64,000 nucleotides of DNA from Psychrobacter sp. P2G3 (GTDB lineage: Bacteria; Pseudomonadota; Gammaproteobacteria; Pseudomonadales; Moraxellaceae), in NCBI RefSeq assembly GCF_001593285.1, contig NZ_CP012529.1:3162001-3226000 (forward strand). Direction: 5' to 3'. The notes beneath the pieces were generated by a model that worked only from the letters and a program-made list of their open reading frames with translations, was not told the DNA's origin and searched no databases. The position numbers and the translations under genes are program-made. Shown piece by piece: positions 10,050 through 18,253 of this stretch (positions are counted from its first letter, which is position 1; each line of letters begins with the position of its first letter).

Positions 10050-11219
10050 TTACTGTTTTACCGCATATATATAATCGGTATCGGTACGAGTCGCCATCCG
10101 TAACCATGCACTGCGCGAGCGTGGATTATGACTTACTTCCTCTTTACTCGGACCGACACGTTTAGGTTTACTAAAATAGCGCGGACGATTGGGCGGCATC
10201 GGCAACTTTTCATCTTCCGGATACTGTCCTTTACTATGACGCTGCAAAAACTGCTTAATACGGCGATCTTCTAATGAGTGAAAACTGATGACTGCCAACT
10301 GTCCGCCTGATTTTAAAATCGGAATACTTTGTTCTAAAAAGTCATCAACATCGCCAAGCTCATTATTGATAAAAATACGCATGGCCTGAAAACTTTGCGT
10401 CGCAGGATGCTTACCGCGTTGCCAATTGGGATGAGCAACTTTAATGACTTCTGCTAGCTCAAGCGTCGACTTGTAGCTGTCCATCTGCTTGATAGCACGG
10501 GCGATACGGCGACTGTGGCGCTCTTCGCCAAATTCATAAAGCACGTTAGCTAAGGTTTCATCATCGACCTGTTCAAGCCATTCAGCCACTGACTGCCCGC
10601 GGCTAGTATCCATTCGCATATCGACAGCGCCATCACGCATAAAGCTAAAACCACGACTGCCATCATCAATCTGTGGTGATGAGATACCTAAATCTGCCAT
10701 AAGACCGTCGACTTGAGTGATGCCCATTGCAGCCAGACTGTCCGTCAAGGTAGCAAAGCTATCATGGATCACATGCACGCGGCTATCTGCGCCTGCCAGC
10801 TCTTGGGCAACGCTAATAGCGGTTGGATCTTTATCAAAAACAATCAGCTGTGCATCATCAGCAAGCTGACTTAATAATAGCCGGCTATGCCCACCGCGCC
10901 CAAAGGTTGCGTCAACATAGATGCCACTCGCCTGTAAGCCAGCTTCACCTTTTGCTCTATTAGGTAGTGATTTGACACCCAATACCGCTGCGACCGCCTC
11001 TTGCAATAGCACTGCATCATGTACAAAATTCAATTCGTCAGACGTAATATCGCCTTGACTAGGCTGTTGATCAATAGTTTGATCCACTTGCTCAGTGGCA
11101 TCTTGAGCAGAAATATTTTCCATAGAAGACGGGCTCACCACTGACTCGATATCAGCGGTAGAAGAAGGGTTGGCTTTAGAATCTGGCTTAGTTTTTGACT
11201 TAGGTTTTGATAGTGACAC
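10050..11219 (-). CDS. rsmH: 16S rRNA (cytosine(1402)-N4)-methyltransferase
   Basis: RsmH (MraW) methylates N4 of C1402 in 16S rRNA. The catalytic body begins at about residue 65 with FVHDAVLLQEAV and contains the SAM-binding DATFGRGGHSRLLL, the GLMADLGISSPQID segment, and a C-terminal ISFHSLEDRRIKQF, all characteristic. The 389-residue frame starts at a GTG with no ribosome-binding site. Family members normally start at the VLL motif, so the acidic, Ser/Gln-rich first 65 residues are either a lineage extension or partly untranslated. An ATG at 11123 (MENISAQD) has GGTGAG ten bases upstream and may be the true start. It is the first gene of the division and cell-wall cluster; mraZ is absent. 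Confidence 0.93.
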   Translation of the reverse strand: MSLSKPKSKTKPDSKANPSSTADIESVVSPSSMENISAQDATEQVDQTIDQQPSQGDITSDELNFVHDAVLLQEAVAAVLGVKSLPNRAKGEAGLQASGIYVDATFGRGGHSRLLLSQLADDAQLIVFDKDPTAISVAQELAGADSRVHVIHDSFATLTDSLAAMGITQVDGLMADLGISSPQIDDGSRGFSFMRDGAVDMRMDTSRGQSVAEWLEQVDDETLANVLYEFGEERHSRRIARAIKQMDSYKSTLELAEVIKVAHPNWQRGKHPATQSFQAMRIFINNELGDVDDFLEQSIPILKSGGQLAVISFHSLEDRRIKQFLQRHSKGQYPEDEKLPMPPNRPRYFSKPKRVGPSKEEVSHNPRSRSAWLRMATRTDTDYIYAVKQ

Positions 11220-11294
11220 AAACGACTCAATAGATGACGACCAATAAGGCCAGTAATTAGATGAAAATAAACAAGTTATGACTTGCCTAGCGTT

Positions 11295-11322
11295 ATTATC
11301 GCAAGGATATATCTGTAGTCAA
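11295..11322 (-). promoter_or_regulatory. Sigma70-type promoter for rsmH-ftsL-ftsI-murE-murF-mraY
   Basis: On the minus strand TTGACT is followed after 16 nt by GATAAT, a good match to -35 and -10 boxes. It lies about 75 nt upstream of the GTG of rsmH, in the 290-nt gap shared with the divergent gltX. A TATACT at 11365-11370 on the plus strand may be the -10 box of gltX, but no clear -35 partner was seen. Confidence 0.6.
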
Positions 11323-11509
11323 GCACTAGAAGGCCTTTTCATTAAAAATATCACATCTCTCTGTTATACTAGCGCTATATTTTACGCTATTTTTCTAGTT
11401 TAACGTCTATTGTTTCATTCGTATTTTTCATGTAAATCTTTCATTTACATTTATCATTGCTATTTTTCACTGCCATTTTCATTAATAACTATATTCTGAG
11501 ACCTCTATC

Positions 11510-13048
11510 ATGCAAACGTCGACTCAAACCACTACTGCTCCTCGCGGAAAACGCCCTGTTCGTACCCGTATTGCCCCATCGCCTACTGGTTTTCCTCACG
11601 TAGGGACCGCTTATATCGCGCTATTTAACTTAGCCTTTGCTAAAGCTCATGGCGGCGAATTTATTTTACGTATCGAAGACACTGATCAAACCCGCTCAAC
11701 TGAACAATCTGAACAAATGATTTTGGACGCACTGCGCTGGGTCGGTCTGGATTGGAGCGAGGGTCCAGACATCGGTGGCCCGCATGCCCCTTATCGTCAA
11801 AGTGAGCGTAGTGACATTTATAAAGAACATGCTGAGAAGCTATTAGATAGCAACCATGCGTTTCGCTGTTTTTGTACTAGCGAAGAGCTAGATGTCATGC
11901 GCGCTCAGCAAATGGCCAATGGCGAGACTCCACGCTATGATGGACGCTGTGCTCATTTGGCCCCTGAGAAAACCAGTGCATTGGTCAATGAGGGCAAACC
12001 GCATGTGATTCGTATGCGCGTACCGACCGAAGGCGTCTGCCACGTTGAAGATATGCTACGCGGTACTGTTGAGATTCCTTGGACGCAAGTAGACATGCAG
12101 GTATTACTAAAAACCGACGGCATGCCGACTTACCATCTTGCCAACGTCGTCGATGACCATTTGATGGACATCAGTCACGTTATGCGCGGTGAAGAGTGGC
12201 TAAACTCTGCGCCTAAGCATCAGCTGCTTTATGACTATTTTGGTTGGGAGATGCCGGTACTTTGCCACATGCCGCTACTGCGTAACCCAGATAAATCAAA
12301 ACTGTCGAAACGTAAAAACCCAACTTCTATCACCTACTACCGTGATGCAGGTGTGCTACCTGAAGCGCTGCTTAACTATCTAGGTCGTATGGGCTACTCG
12401 ATGCCTAATGACGCTGAGAAATTCACTTTAGATGAAATGATTGCTAGTTTTGATATTCAGCGCGTCTCACTTGGCGGCCCTATCTTCGATATCGAAAAGC
12501 TTAACTGGCTAAATGCAGAATGGCTACGTGCCTTAACGCCTGAACAGCTCAAAAATAAAATCCTCGACTGGGCAAGTAACAGCGATAAATTAACCGCTAT
12601 CGCCGCCGCTATTCAGCCTCGTATTGAATTATTGTCTGATGCGGTTAATTGGAGTGGCTTTTATTTCCAAAACCTACCTGATATTAATGCTGAGAGCTTT
12701 ACGCATAAATCATTGACGCCTGAGCAAATTGTAGAAATGCTACAACTGGCTCTTTGGCAGTTAGAGACCTTACCAACTTGGTCGGAAGAAAATATCTACG
12801 CCACGCTCAAAGGTCTTGCTGCCCATCTTGATATTAAGATGCGTGACTTTATGGCACCGTTCTTTATCGCTATCGCTGGCAGCACCTCATCGACGCCAGT
12901 CATGAACTCTATGGCGATTATTGGCGCTGACATGACACTGACACGCTTGCGTCATGCGGTTGATGTACTAGGCGGCTTGGGTAAAAAGAAACTGAAAAAG
13001 CTTGAGAAACAAGCGGCAGAGTTACCAGACTTTTTGGCTGCTGAATAG
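11510..13048 (+). CDS. gltX: Glutamyl-tRNA synthetase
   Basis: GltX charges tRNA-Glu with glutamate. The class I signatures are clear: the HIGH-type motif in [10 protein letters not shown] near the N-terminus and the KMSKS-type motif KLSKRKN near residue 265. Full length at 512 residues, with the C-terminal helical anticodon-binding region ending in a Lys-rich helix. The start is an ATG in a leader with only a weak ribosome-binding site. A tRNA-Glu gene lies about 0.9 kb downstream. Divergent from rsmH and ended by a strong terminator. Confidence 0.97.
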   Translation: MQTSTQTTTAPRGKRPVRTRIAPSPTGFPHVGTAYIALFNLAFAKAHGGEFILRIEDTDQTRSTEQSEQMILDALRWVGLDWSEGPDIGGPHAPYRQSERSDIYKEHAEKLLDSNHAFRCFCTSEELDVMRAQQMANGETPRYDGRCAHLAPEKTSALVNEGKPHVIRMRVPTEGVCHVEDMLRGTVEIPWTQVDMQVLLKTDGMPTYHLANVVDDHLMDISHVMRGEEWLNSAPKHQLLYDYFGWEMPVLCHMPLLRNPDKSKLSKRKNPTSITYYRDAGVLPEALLNYLGRMGYSMPNDAEKFTLDEMIASFDIQRVSLGGPIFDIEKLNWLNAEWLRALTPEQLKNKILDWASNSDKLTAIAAAIQPRIELLSDAVNWSGFYFQNLPDINAESFTHKSLTPEQIVEMLQLALWQLETLPTWSEENIYATLKGLAAHLDIKMRDFMAPFFIAIAGSTSSTPVMNSMAIIGADMTLTRLRHAVDVLGGLGKKKLKKLEKQAAELPDFLAAE

Positions 13049-13104
13049 TTTTTCACTTGTTAGTTGATAATATTATTAATTAGTAATACAGCTAGTTAAT
13101 TTAC

Positions 13105-13135
13105 AAGAGGGGTCAGGCTAATACTGACCCCTCTT
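13105..13135 (+). terminator. Terminator after gltX
   Basis: Perfect 12-bp arms AAGAGGGGTCAG and CTGACCCCTCTT around a 7-nt loop, about 55 nt after the gltX stop. The T-run after the stem is short. Confidence 0.75.
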
Positions 13136-13233
13136 TACATTGATATCAGCATTACGTTAATAGCAACATTTGAATGCGAATACTGATTCTTTATTAAACA
13201 TCCATACTACTGAACACCTAATTGGAACTGAAT

Positions 13234-13593
13234 ATGGCCGCCAAAACCGTCACGATAGAAAGCAAAGACTATGTCTTTAACACGTTAAAGGAAGCGCAAA
13301 AATACTATGATGCAATAGTAAAAGAACTGTACGATGCAAAACTTACCCTTACGACAGGGCAAGACTTTGAAGACCTAAAGTGGATATATACAACTTACTG
13401 TGATTATAATAAGTCAGCGCGATTAACCGAGTCTGAGATTATAGGCTTTAAAGGCATAACCACTGTCCGAGAAAAAGGCGGTCAATATATCCCAACTGAA
13501 TGTTGCGCCATCGTTTTCTCTGATGGCAGTGAAGAAGAGTTTTTTACCGACAAAGCCCTAAAAGAGATAGCTATCAAGCAAAACCCACGTTAA
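13234..13593 (+). CDS. Small hypothetical cytoplasmic protein
   Basis: A 119-residue soluble protein of unknown function. It has no signal peptide or membrane segment. The N-terminal half looks helical (LKEAQKYYDAIVKELYDAK), the middle has an aromatic WIYTTYCDY stretch, and the C-terminal half looks beta-rich, with CCAIVFSDGSEEEFF. This layout faintly recalls DUF3223-type proteins, but that is a guess. The frame is open to a TTG at 13222; the ATG at 13234 has GGA seven bases upstream and is preferred. It stands alone between the gltX terminator and the tRNA genes. Confidence 0.65.
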   Translation: MAAKTVTIESKDYVFNTLKEAQKYYDAIVKELYDAKLTLTTGQDFEDLKWIYTTYCDYNKSARLTESEIIGFKGITTVREKGGQYIPTECCAIVFSDGSEEEFFTDKALKEIAIKQNPR

Positions 13594-13669
13594 TTTGAAC
13601 TCATAACGCTAATAAAACAGCTTTAAACGTATTTTTTAGCATATTTATGAACTATTTTTAAAATAGCTG

Positions 13670-13698
13670 TTGACAACACTGCCACTCTTACCTAAAAT
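13670..13698 (+). promoter_or_regulatory. Promoter of the tRNA-Ala/tRNA-Glu pair
   Basis: TTGACA, a 17-nt spacer and TAAAAT: a near-consensus sigma70 promoter. tRNA-Ala begins 18 nt after the -10 box, which suits a stable RNA transcription unit. Confidence 0.8.
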
Positions 13699-13715
13699 AC
13701 GCACACTCTTAGCGA

Positions 13716-13791
13716 GGGGCTATAGCTCAGTTGGTAGAGCACTTGCATGGCATGCAAGGGGTCAACGGTTCGACTCCGTTTAGCTCCACCA
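13716..13791 (+). tRNA. tRNA-Ala (anticodon GGC)
   Basis: A 76-nt cloverleaf with encoded CCA. The acceptor arms GGGGCTA and TAGCTCC pair with a G3:U70 wobble, the identity element for alanyl-tRNA synthetase. The D arm contains AGCTCAGTTGGTAGAGC. The anticodon stem CTTGC/GCAAG encloses the loop ATGGCAT, giving anticodon GGC. The T arm contains GGTTCGACTCC. Confidence 0.97.
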
Positions 13792-13948
13792 TACTATTTA
13801 TAGCAAAGCTCAGTACTACTGAATTTTATAATAAATACTCGCTAGTAGGACGATATCAGCACCTAGGCAATGCTTGCTCTATTATTAATAGATAAGCTAT
13901 CTGATATTGTGAAGTACCGTTGTAACCATTGGTTATAACACTCTATGC

Positions 13949-14024
13949 GTCCCCATCGTCTAGAGGCCTAGGACACCGCCCTTTCACGGCGGTAACGGGG
14001 GTTCGAATCCCCCTGGGGACGCCA
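13949..14024 (+). tRNA. tRNA-Glu (anticodon TTC)
   Basis: A 76-nt cloverleaf with encoded CCA. The acceptor arms GTCCCC and GGGGAC pair, the anticodon stem CCGCC/GGCGG encloses CTTTCAC (anticodon TTC), and the T arm is GGGGGTTCGAATCCCCC. It lies 157 nt after tRNA-Ala with no obvious promoter of its own, so the two are probably co-transcribed. Confidence 0.97.
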
Positions 14025-14099
14025 CTATTCGGCGTCACTTATCAGCACTTTTGCTTAGCACCTTTTAAGCATAAGATTAGACTAATAAGCGTACCACTA

Positions 14100-14139
14100 A
14101 AAATCCTAGTCATAATTTATTATGACTGGGATTTTTTTA
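14100..14139 (+). terminator. Terminator after the tRNA pair
   Basis: The arms AATCCTAGTCATAA and TTATGACTGGGATT form a stem with one G:T pair, followed by a run of T. Confidence 0.8.
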
Positions 14140-14479
14140 TGTCTGTCTTTTATCCAATAGCTTTAACTGCCTCTCTAAAAACCTCTCATTTTATATATTC
14201 GTTTTTCCGAAAGTAATAAATTTCAACTTTACAATCAATAGGTTAACCCTATTAACGACAAATCTACACAAAGTTTACATTTAGCTAATTTGGTCACACA
14301 GATTAACATCCTTATACACAATGTTAGTGTTTTTCTACCTAACTGTATTATGAATATAACTGCCTATTCACTATGATTGCCTTGTACCTATAGGAAGCAT
14401 TAATAAGCTTCTATCTATATGAAACTTAATGACATTCAGTGCAAACTAGCGTCTAAATAACCTGTGATAAGGAATTGTT

Positions 14480-15538
14480 ATGTTACCTACCTATACGCCC
14501 CAACGTCGCCCATCATGGCGCGGAGTGCTAGCAGGCCTCGTGATGGGACTGCTTGTCGTTATGGCAATGATTGCCATCGCTTTAGTTTTAAGCTCATTTA
14601 TACCTTTTGACCTAAAAGGTACCAGTATCGCAGCTGGTATCTATGCCGCTATCACTGCATTAGTCAGTGCCTATGTAGCAGGGTTTTTTGCGATTAAATA
14701 CTCAGCCCCTGAAGCCTTATTCGGCGACGGTACAGATGTCGATCCAAAAGACGCTACTCTAACGGGTATGCTTACTGCCGCTTTAATTGTATTACTAACC
14801 ACCTTCTTCACTCTTAGCAGTGCCACTGGTATCCTAGCTTCAGCTGGTAATGCAGTCGGTAGTACGGTTAGTACAGTAGCGAAAACAGCAGGCGGTGTAG
14901 CAGCAGCTGGCACATCAGCTGCAAGTACGGCAGCGATTGCAGCCCCAGAAGGTACAGTCCAACAAGTTCAACAAAAAGCGCAAGAAGTTTATCAAACGGT
15001 ATCTGGAAACATTAGTAAAGAAGATATCAGTGCTCTGGTCGCCAAGAATACTCAAAACTTAAACGATCAGCAAATCCAAGCAACAACTAATGTATTGGAT
15101 GAGTTGGTAAACGAAACTAAAACTGAAGTTGCTGATATGGACTTCACGAGTATCGATACATGGCGTCATATTGATGAGTATGCTAAACAACGTATGGCAT
15201 CTATCGAACAAACGCTACAAGGCCCTAAACTTATCAATCGCTTACAGCAAGAAGGTTTGACTGAAGCGCAGGCTACTGAAGTACGTTCAGAAGTAGTACA
15301 GTCATTCAACGAGTATAAAATGAAAACTGAGCAATACATCGCACAGGCGCAACAAACGGTAGATCAAAATTTACAACAAGCTGAAGACGTTGCGCGTAAA
15401 GCAGCATTGTACAGTGGTCTATTTTGGTTAATCAGTACTATTTTAACTTTCCTTGCAAGTATCGTTGGTGCCAAAAGTGCAGCATCGAATCATCGTTTAA
15501 CTAAGCCTATCGTAACTTGGGGTGACAACGTTAAATAA
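14480..15538 (+). CDS. Orphan four-helix membrane protein
   Basis: Function not recognised. The 352 residues have three predicted membrane helices in the first half (about 16-41, 48-73, 93-118), a soluble segment of about 180 residues rich in Gln, Glu, Ala and Thr that looks helical or coiled-coil, and a final membrane helix (about 312-335). A Gly/Ala/Ser-rich linker (about 119-155) precedes the soluble part. The layout suggests a large helical domain tethered at both ends to the inner membrane. TGATAAGGA lies just before the ATG as a good ribosome-binding site. Single-gene unit with its own terminator. Confidence 0.75.
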   Translation: MLPTYTPQRRPSWRGVLAGLVMGLLVVMAMIAIALVLSSFIPFDLKGTSIAAGIYAAITALVSAYVAGFFAIKYSAPEALFGDGTDVDPKDATLTGMLTAALIVLLTTFFTLSSATGILASAGNAVGSTVSTVAKTAGGVAAAGTSAASTAAIAAPEGTVQQVQQKAQEVYQTVSGNISKEDISALVAKNTQNLNDQQIQATTNVLDELVNETKTEVADMDFTSIDTWRHIDEYAKQRMASIEQTLQGPKLINRLQQEGLTEAQATEVRSEVVQSFNEYKMKTEQYIAQAQQTVDQNLQQAEDVARKAALYSGLFWLISTILTFLASIVGAKSAASNHRLTKPIVTWGDNVK

Positions 15539-15642
15539 GATGTTAAACAGAATAAGTGAGTTATGAGATATTTATTACTGACAAATATTATTAATATATC
15601 TTACTAATAGATGTGAGTTATAGGATATGAGTTATAAACAGG

Positions 15643-15678
15643 AAGCCCAGCCACAATATATTGTGACTGGGCTTTTTT
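15643..15678 (+). terminator. Terminator after the orphan membrane gene
   Basis: The arms AAGCCCAG..CACAATA and TATTGTG..CTGGGCTT are followed by TTTTTT. The stem is strong, with a small internal mismatch. Confidence 0.85.
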
Positions 15679-15719
15679 CCTTACAAGCATAATTGCTTTA
15701 ATCATTTTAACCACGTATC

Positions 15720-15737
15720 ATATTTTTCGAAAAATAT
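15720..15737. promoter_or_regulatory. 18-nt perfect palindrome upstream of the permease
   Basis: ATATTTTTCGAAAAATAT reads the same on both strands. A second perfect palindrome, AATTGGCCAATT, lies at 15843-15854. Both fall in the 421-nt gap before the NCS2-like permease, after the preceding terminator, so they are candidate operators. No binding protein can be named. Confidence 0.4.
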
Positions 15738-15959
15738 CCAAAAGCAGTTTGACTATTAATTTCGCTTAATTATTTTTAATAAATCTATAACCAACTTTCA
15801 AATAAGAATTTTTTTCAAAAGGTTTAGCCAAACAGCACTTATAATTGGCCAATTCTATTCAATGGGATCATTTATCCTTTATTATTTTAAGAGAAAAATT
15901 CTAACCAATTTAAATTGAAGCTAGATCCATAAAAAACTTACTTAAAAGGATTTAAGACG

Positions 15960-17357
15960 ATGGCTATCGTTCGTAAACATGGTGAAGAACAGCCTTATTG
16001 GCCTGCCGGTCCCTTCAAAATACGCCTACCCTTTGTACATTACCGTTGGGAAATCCCTGAGATGATTCAGGGTTTGTTCATGTTCGTGGTCAGCCTTGGC
16101 ATGATTCCCTTGTTAGAGCAATATCTGGGCATGCCATATGATGCGGCACTGGCGTTTTGTGTGGTCGCAGGGCTCATGTATCTATTGCCATCATTGCTTG
16201 GTGTGCCACTAGTTCCGGGCTGGATTACGCCTGCTATACCGGTCGTCCTTTTATATCTGCAAGCTTTTGAGCCTGGACCTCAAGCTGTACAAGCGATGTT
16301 TGTACTCCAGTTAGAGGTGTTTTTAATCTTCATTGTGTTAGGTCTTACCGGATTTGGTAATCGCCTAGTAAGCTTTATTCCCAACTCATTAAAAGCCGGT
16401 ATCATCATTGGTGCAGGTATCGCCGCCTTGATGGGTGAGATCAAAGTAGGTGGACGAGTTGAAGCTACACCAGTCTCACTAATCATTGGCGCGATTATCT
16501 CCGCTTACGTGCTGTTTTCAGTTTCTTTTAAAGATAAGATTCATAGCAATCGCTATGCAAAAATGCTAGCTAACCTGGGTATGATCTCAGGTATGTTGGT
16601 TGCTATGGTCGTTGGTTGGGCTATCGGTGAATATCCTCTGCCCGATATTGAATGGGGCATTACCCAGCCGAACTTTGGCCTGATGACCGACTACCTTATA
16701 TTTAACGTCGGTATGCCTGATATTAGTGTCTTCTTATTGGCCTTCCCTACCGCAATGATTGCTTATGTCATCGCCTTTGGTGATATCTTGGTGGGTAAAG
16801 CGCTGAGCGAGCGTGTGGACAGTATCCGCCCTGACGAAAAAATCGAGACCAATATTACTCGTATCCACGTGGTCACAGGTATCCGTAATGGTGTACATGC
16901 GCTATTTGCACCATGGCCAGGACTTGCTGGACCTATTTGGACAGCCGCTCATGCTACGCTTGCGGAGCGCTATGCTCTTGGTCGCAAAGCAATGGACTCT
17001 ATCTATAGTGGCGGTGGTACGTTCTGGTGGACAGGACTGGTGGCGATATTTATGCTGCCATTGGTCACGCTGTTTAAGCCTGTATTACCCATCGCGTTAT
17101 CATTGACGCTATTATTGACCGCTTATATTTGTATCATGGTCGGTATTGAACAGCTCAAAAACTCCGCTGAGCGCGGTGTTGCTGGTATCGTAGCGGTGAC
17201 TTTGGCCATGCCTGCAGCGCAATCAACGATTTACGCGATTGTGATTGGTATAGTGCTCTATATTTTGATTGAAAGACCGAGTGCCAGACAGCGCAAAGAG
17301 ATGAAAGTAGATTCTCTTTCAGCTAATAACGTTGACTCTGTTGATAAAGATTATTAA
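15960..17357 (+). CDS. NCS2-like (solute carrier 23) permease
   Basis: A polytopic inner-membrane transporter of 465 residues with roughly 12-14 hydrophobic segments. Gly-rich helices such as NSLKAGIIIGAGIAALMGEI and the helix-breaking stretch near GVPLVPGWITPAIPV fit the nucleobase/ascorbate (SLC23/NCS2) fold, whose members take up xanthine, uracil or related compounds. The substrate cannot be read from the sequence. The start is an ATG with AAAAGGA nearby. Monocistronic, with a 420-nt AT-rich leader and its own terminator. It could also be assigned to the related SulP-like group, but no STAS domain is present. Confidence 0.7.
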   Translation: MAIVRKHGEEQPYWPAGPFKIRLPFVHYRWEIPEMIQGLFMFVVSLGMIPLLEQYLGMPYDAALAFCVVAGLMYLLPSLLGVPLVPGWITPAIPVVLLYLQAFEPGPQAVQAMFVLQLEVFLIFIVLGLTGFGNRLVSFIPNSLKAGIIIGAGIAALMGEIKVGGRVEATPVSLIIGAIISAYVLFSVSFKDKIHSNRYAKMLANLGMISGMLVAMVVGWAIGEYPLPDIEWGITQPNFGLMTDYLIFNVGMPDISVFLLAFPTAMIAYVIAFGDILVGKALSERVDSIRPDEKIETNITRIHVVTGIRNGVHALFAPWPGLAGPIWTAAHATLAERYALGRKAMDSIYSGGGTFWWTGLVAIFMLPLVTLFKPVLPIALSLTLLLTAYICIMVGIEQLKNSAERGVAGIVAVTLAMPAAQSTIYAIVIGIVLYILIERPSARQRKEMKVDSLSANNVDSVDKDY

Positions 17358-17373
17358 TAAAATGCTTTGATTG

Positions 17374-17420
17374 AGCGGGTATCAGCGGAGCATTATTTTC
17401 CGCTAATACCCGCTTTTTTT
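17374..17420 (+). terminator. Terminator after the permease
   Basis: The arms AGCGGGTAT-AGCGG and CCGCT-ATACCCGCT pair around an AT-rich loop and are followed by TTTTTTT. Confidence 0.85.
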
Positions 17421-17445
17421 ATGATATTTAAAAGGCAGGTTGGCG

Positions 17446-18099
17446 ATGTTTGGTATTGAGAACTATATGGGGTTTATCTTAGCAGCTATTTTACTGAACC
17501 TGACCCCAGGCACGGATAGCATGTACATTATCACGCGTAGTGTCTCACAAGGAAGACAAGCTGGTTTTTATTCTGTGTTGGGTATTACTTCTGGTATTTT
17601 AGTGCATACTTTGTTTGCAGCGCTAGGATTGTCATTATTATTGGCTCAATCTCCAATCGCATTTACGATAGTCAAATATGTTGGTGCAATCTACTTGTGT
17701 TATCTAGGCTTTAAAATGATAACCAGTAAACCTGAAGCTTCAGTAGCAAACGAATTAAACGAAGATAAAACACTCGCAAATTCCAAATCTCTAGATTATG
17801 GGCAAATATATAAACAAGGTGTATTAACCAATGTTTTTAATCCAAAAGTGGCCTTGTTCTTCTTAGCGTTCTTTCCCCATTTTGTCGACTCTAGTTACGC
17901 TCATGGCATGTTGTCCTTTTTAATTTTAGGACTTACTTTTGCTGTAACCGGTCTAATATGGTGCACGTGTTTGGCATTATTGGCGTCACAGTTTAGTAAA
18001 AGCTTGAGAGAAAACCCAACAACCGAATCCATTTTAAATAAAATAAGTGGTGTGGTATTTATTGGCTTAGGTATTAAGCTGTTGACTGAGAAGGGTTGA
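17446..18099 (+). CDS. LysE/RhtB family amino-acid exporter
   Basis: An inner-membrane efflux protein of the LysE/RhtB superfamily, which export amino acids such as threonine, homoserine or lysine. The 217 residues have about six membrane helices and the family N-terminal signature (LNLTPGTDSMYI) followed by GRQAGFYSVLGITSG. The C-terminal GLGIKLL is also typical. The frame opens at a TTG at 17440, but the ATG at 17446 has AGG six bases upstream and is more likely. The substrate is unknown. It starts just downstream of the permease terminator and is probably transcribed on its own. Confidence 0.88.
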   Translation: MFGIENYMGFILAAILLNLTPGTDSMYIITRSVSQGRQAGFYSVLGITSGILVHTLFAALGLSLLLAQSPIAFTIVKYVGAIYLCYLGFKMITSKPEASVANELNEDKTLANSKSLDYGQIYKQGVLTNVFNPKVALFFLAFFPHFVDSSYAHGMLSFLILGLTFAVTGLIWCTCLALLASQFSKSLRENPTTESILNKISGVVFIGLGIKLLTEKG

Positions 18100-18196
18100 G
18101 TAAAAGAGTTTAAGTCATTAAATTGGGTGATGCTTTGCTAACTCACCCTACAGACCATGCGTCTTATTTTAAAAATAACAGTCCTAAAAAATCATC

Positions 18197-18230
18197 AAAA
18201 AAAAGCCCAATCGCAAAGATTGAGCTTTCT
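18197..18230 (-). terminator. Terminator after acnA
   Basis: Read on the minus strand, AAAGCTCAATC and GATTGGGCTTT pair around a 5-nt loop and run into a T-tract. It lies 24 nt after the acnA stop. Confidence 0.75.
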
Positions 18231-18253
18231 TTCATAAAAAGTCTAATCAACCA

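Noticed and set aside
13929..14216. A 95-residue open frame covering tRNA-Glu.
   Set aside because: It translates the tRNA gene and its terminator; the tRNA is certain.
18125..18148. Inverted repeat GGGTGA..TCACCC after the LysE gene as a terminator.
   Set aside because: The stem is only 6 bp with a 12-nt loop and has no T-tract.
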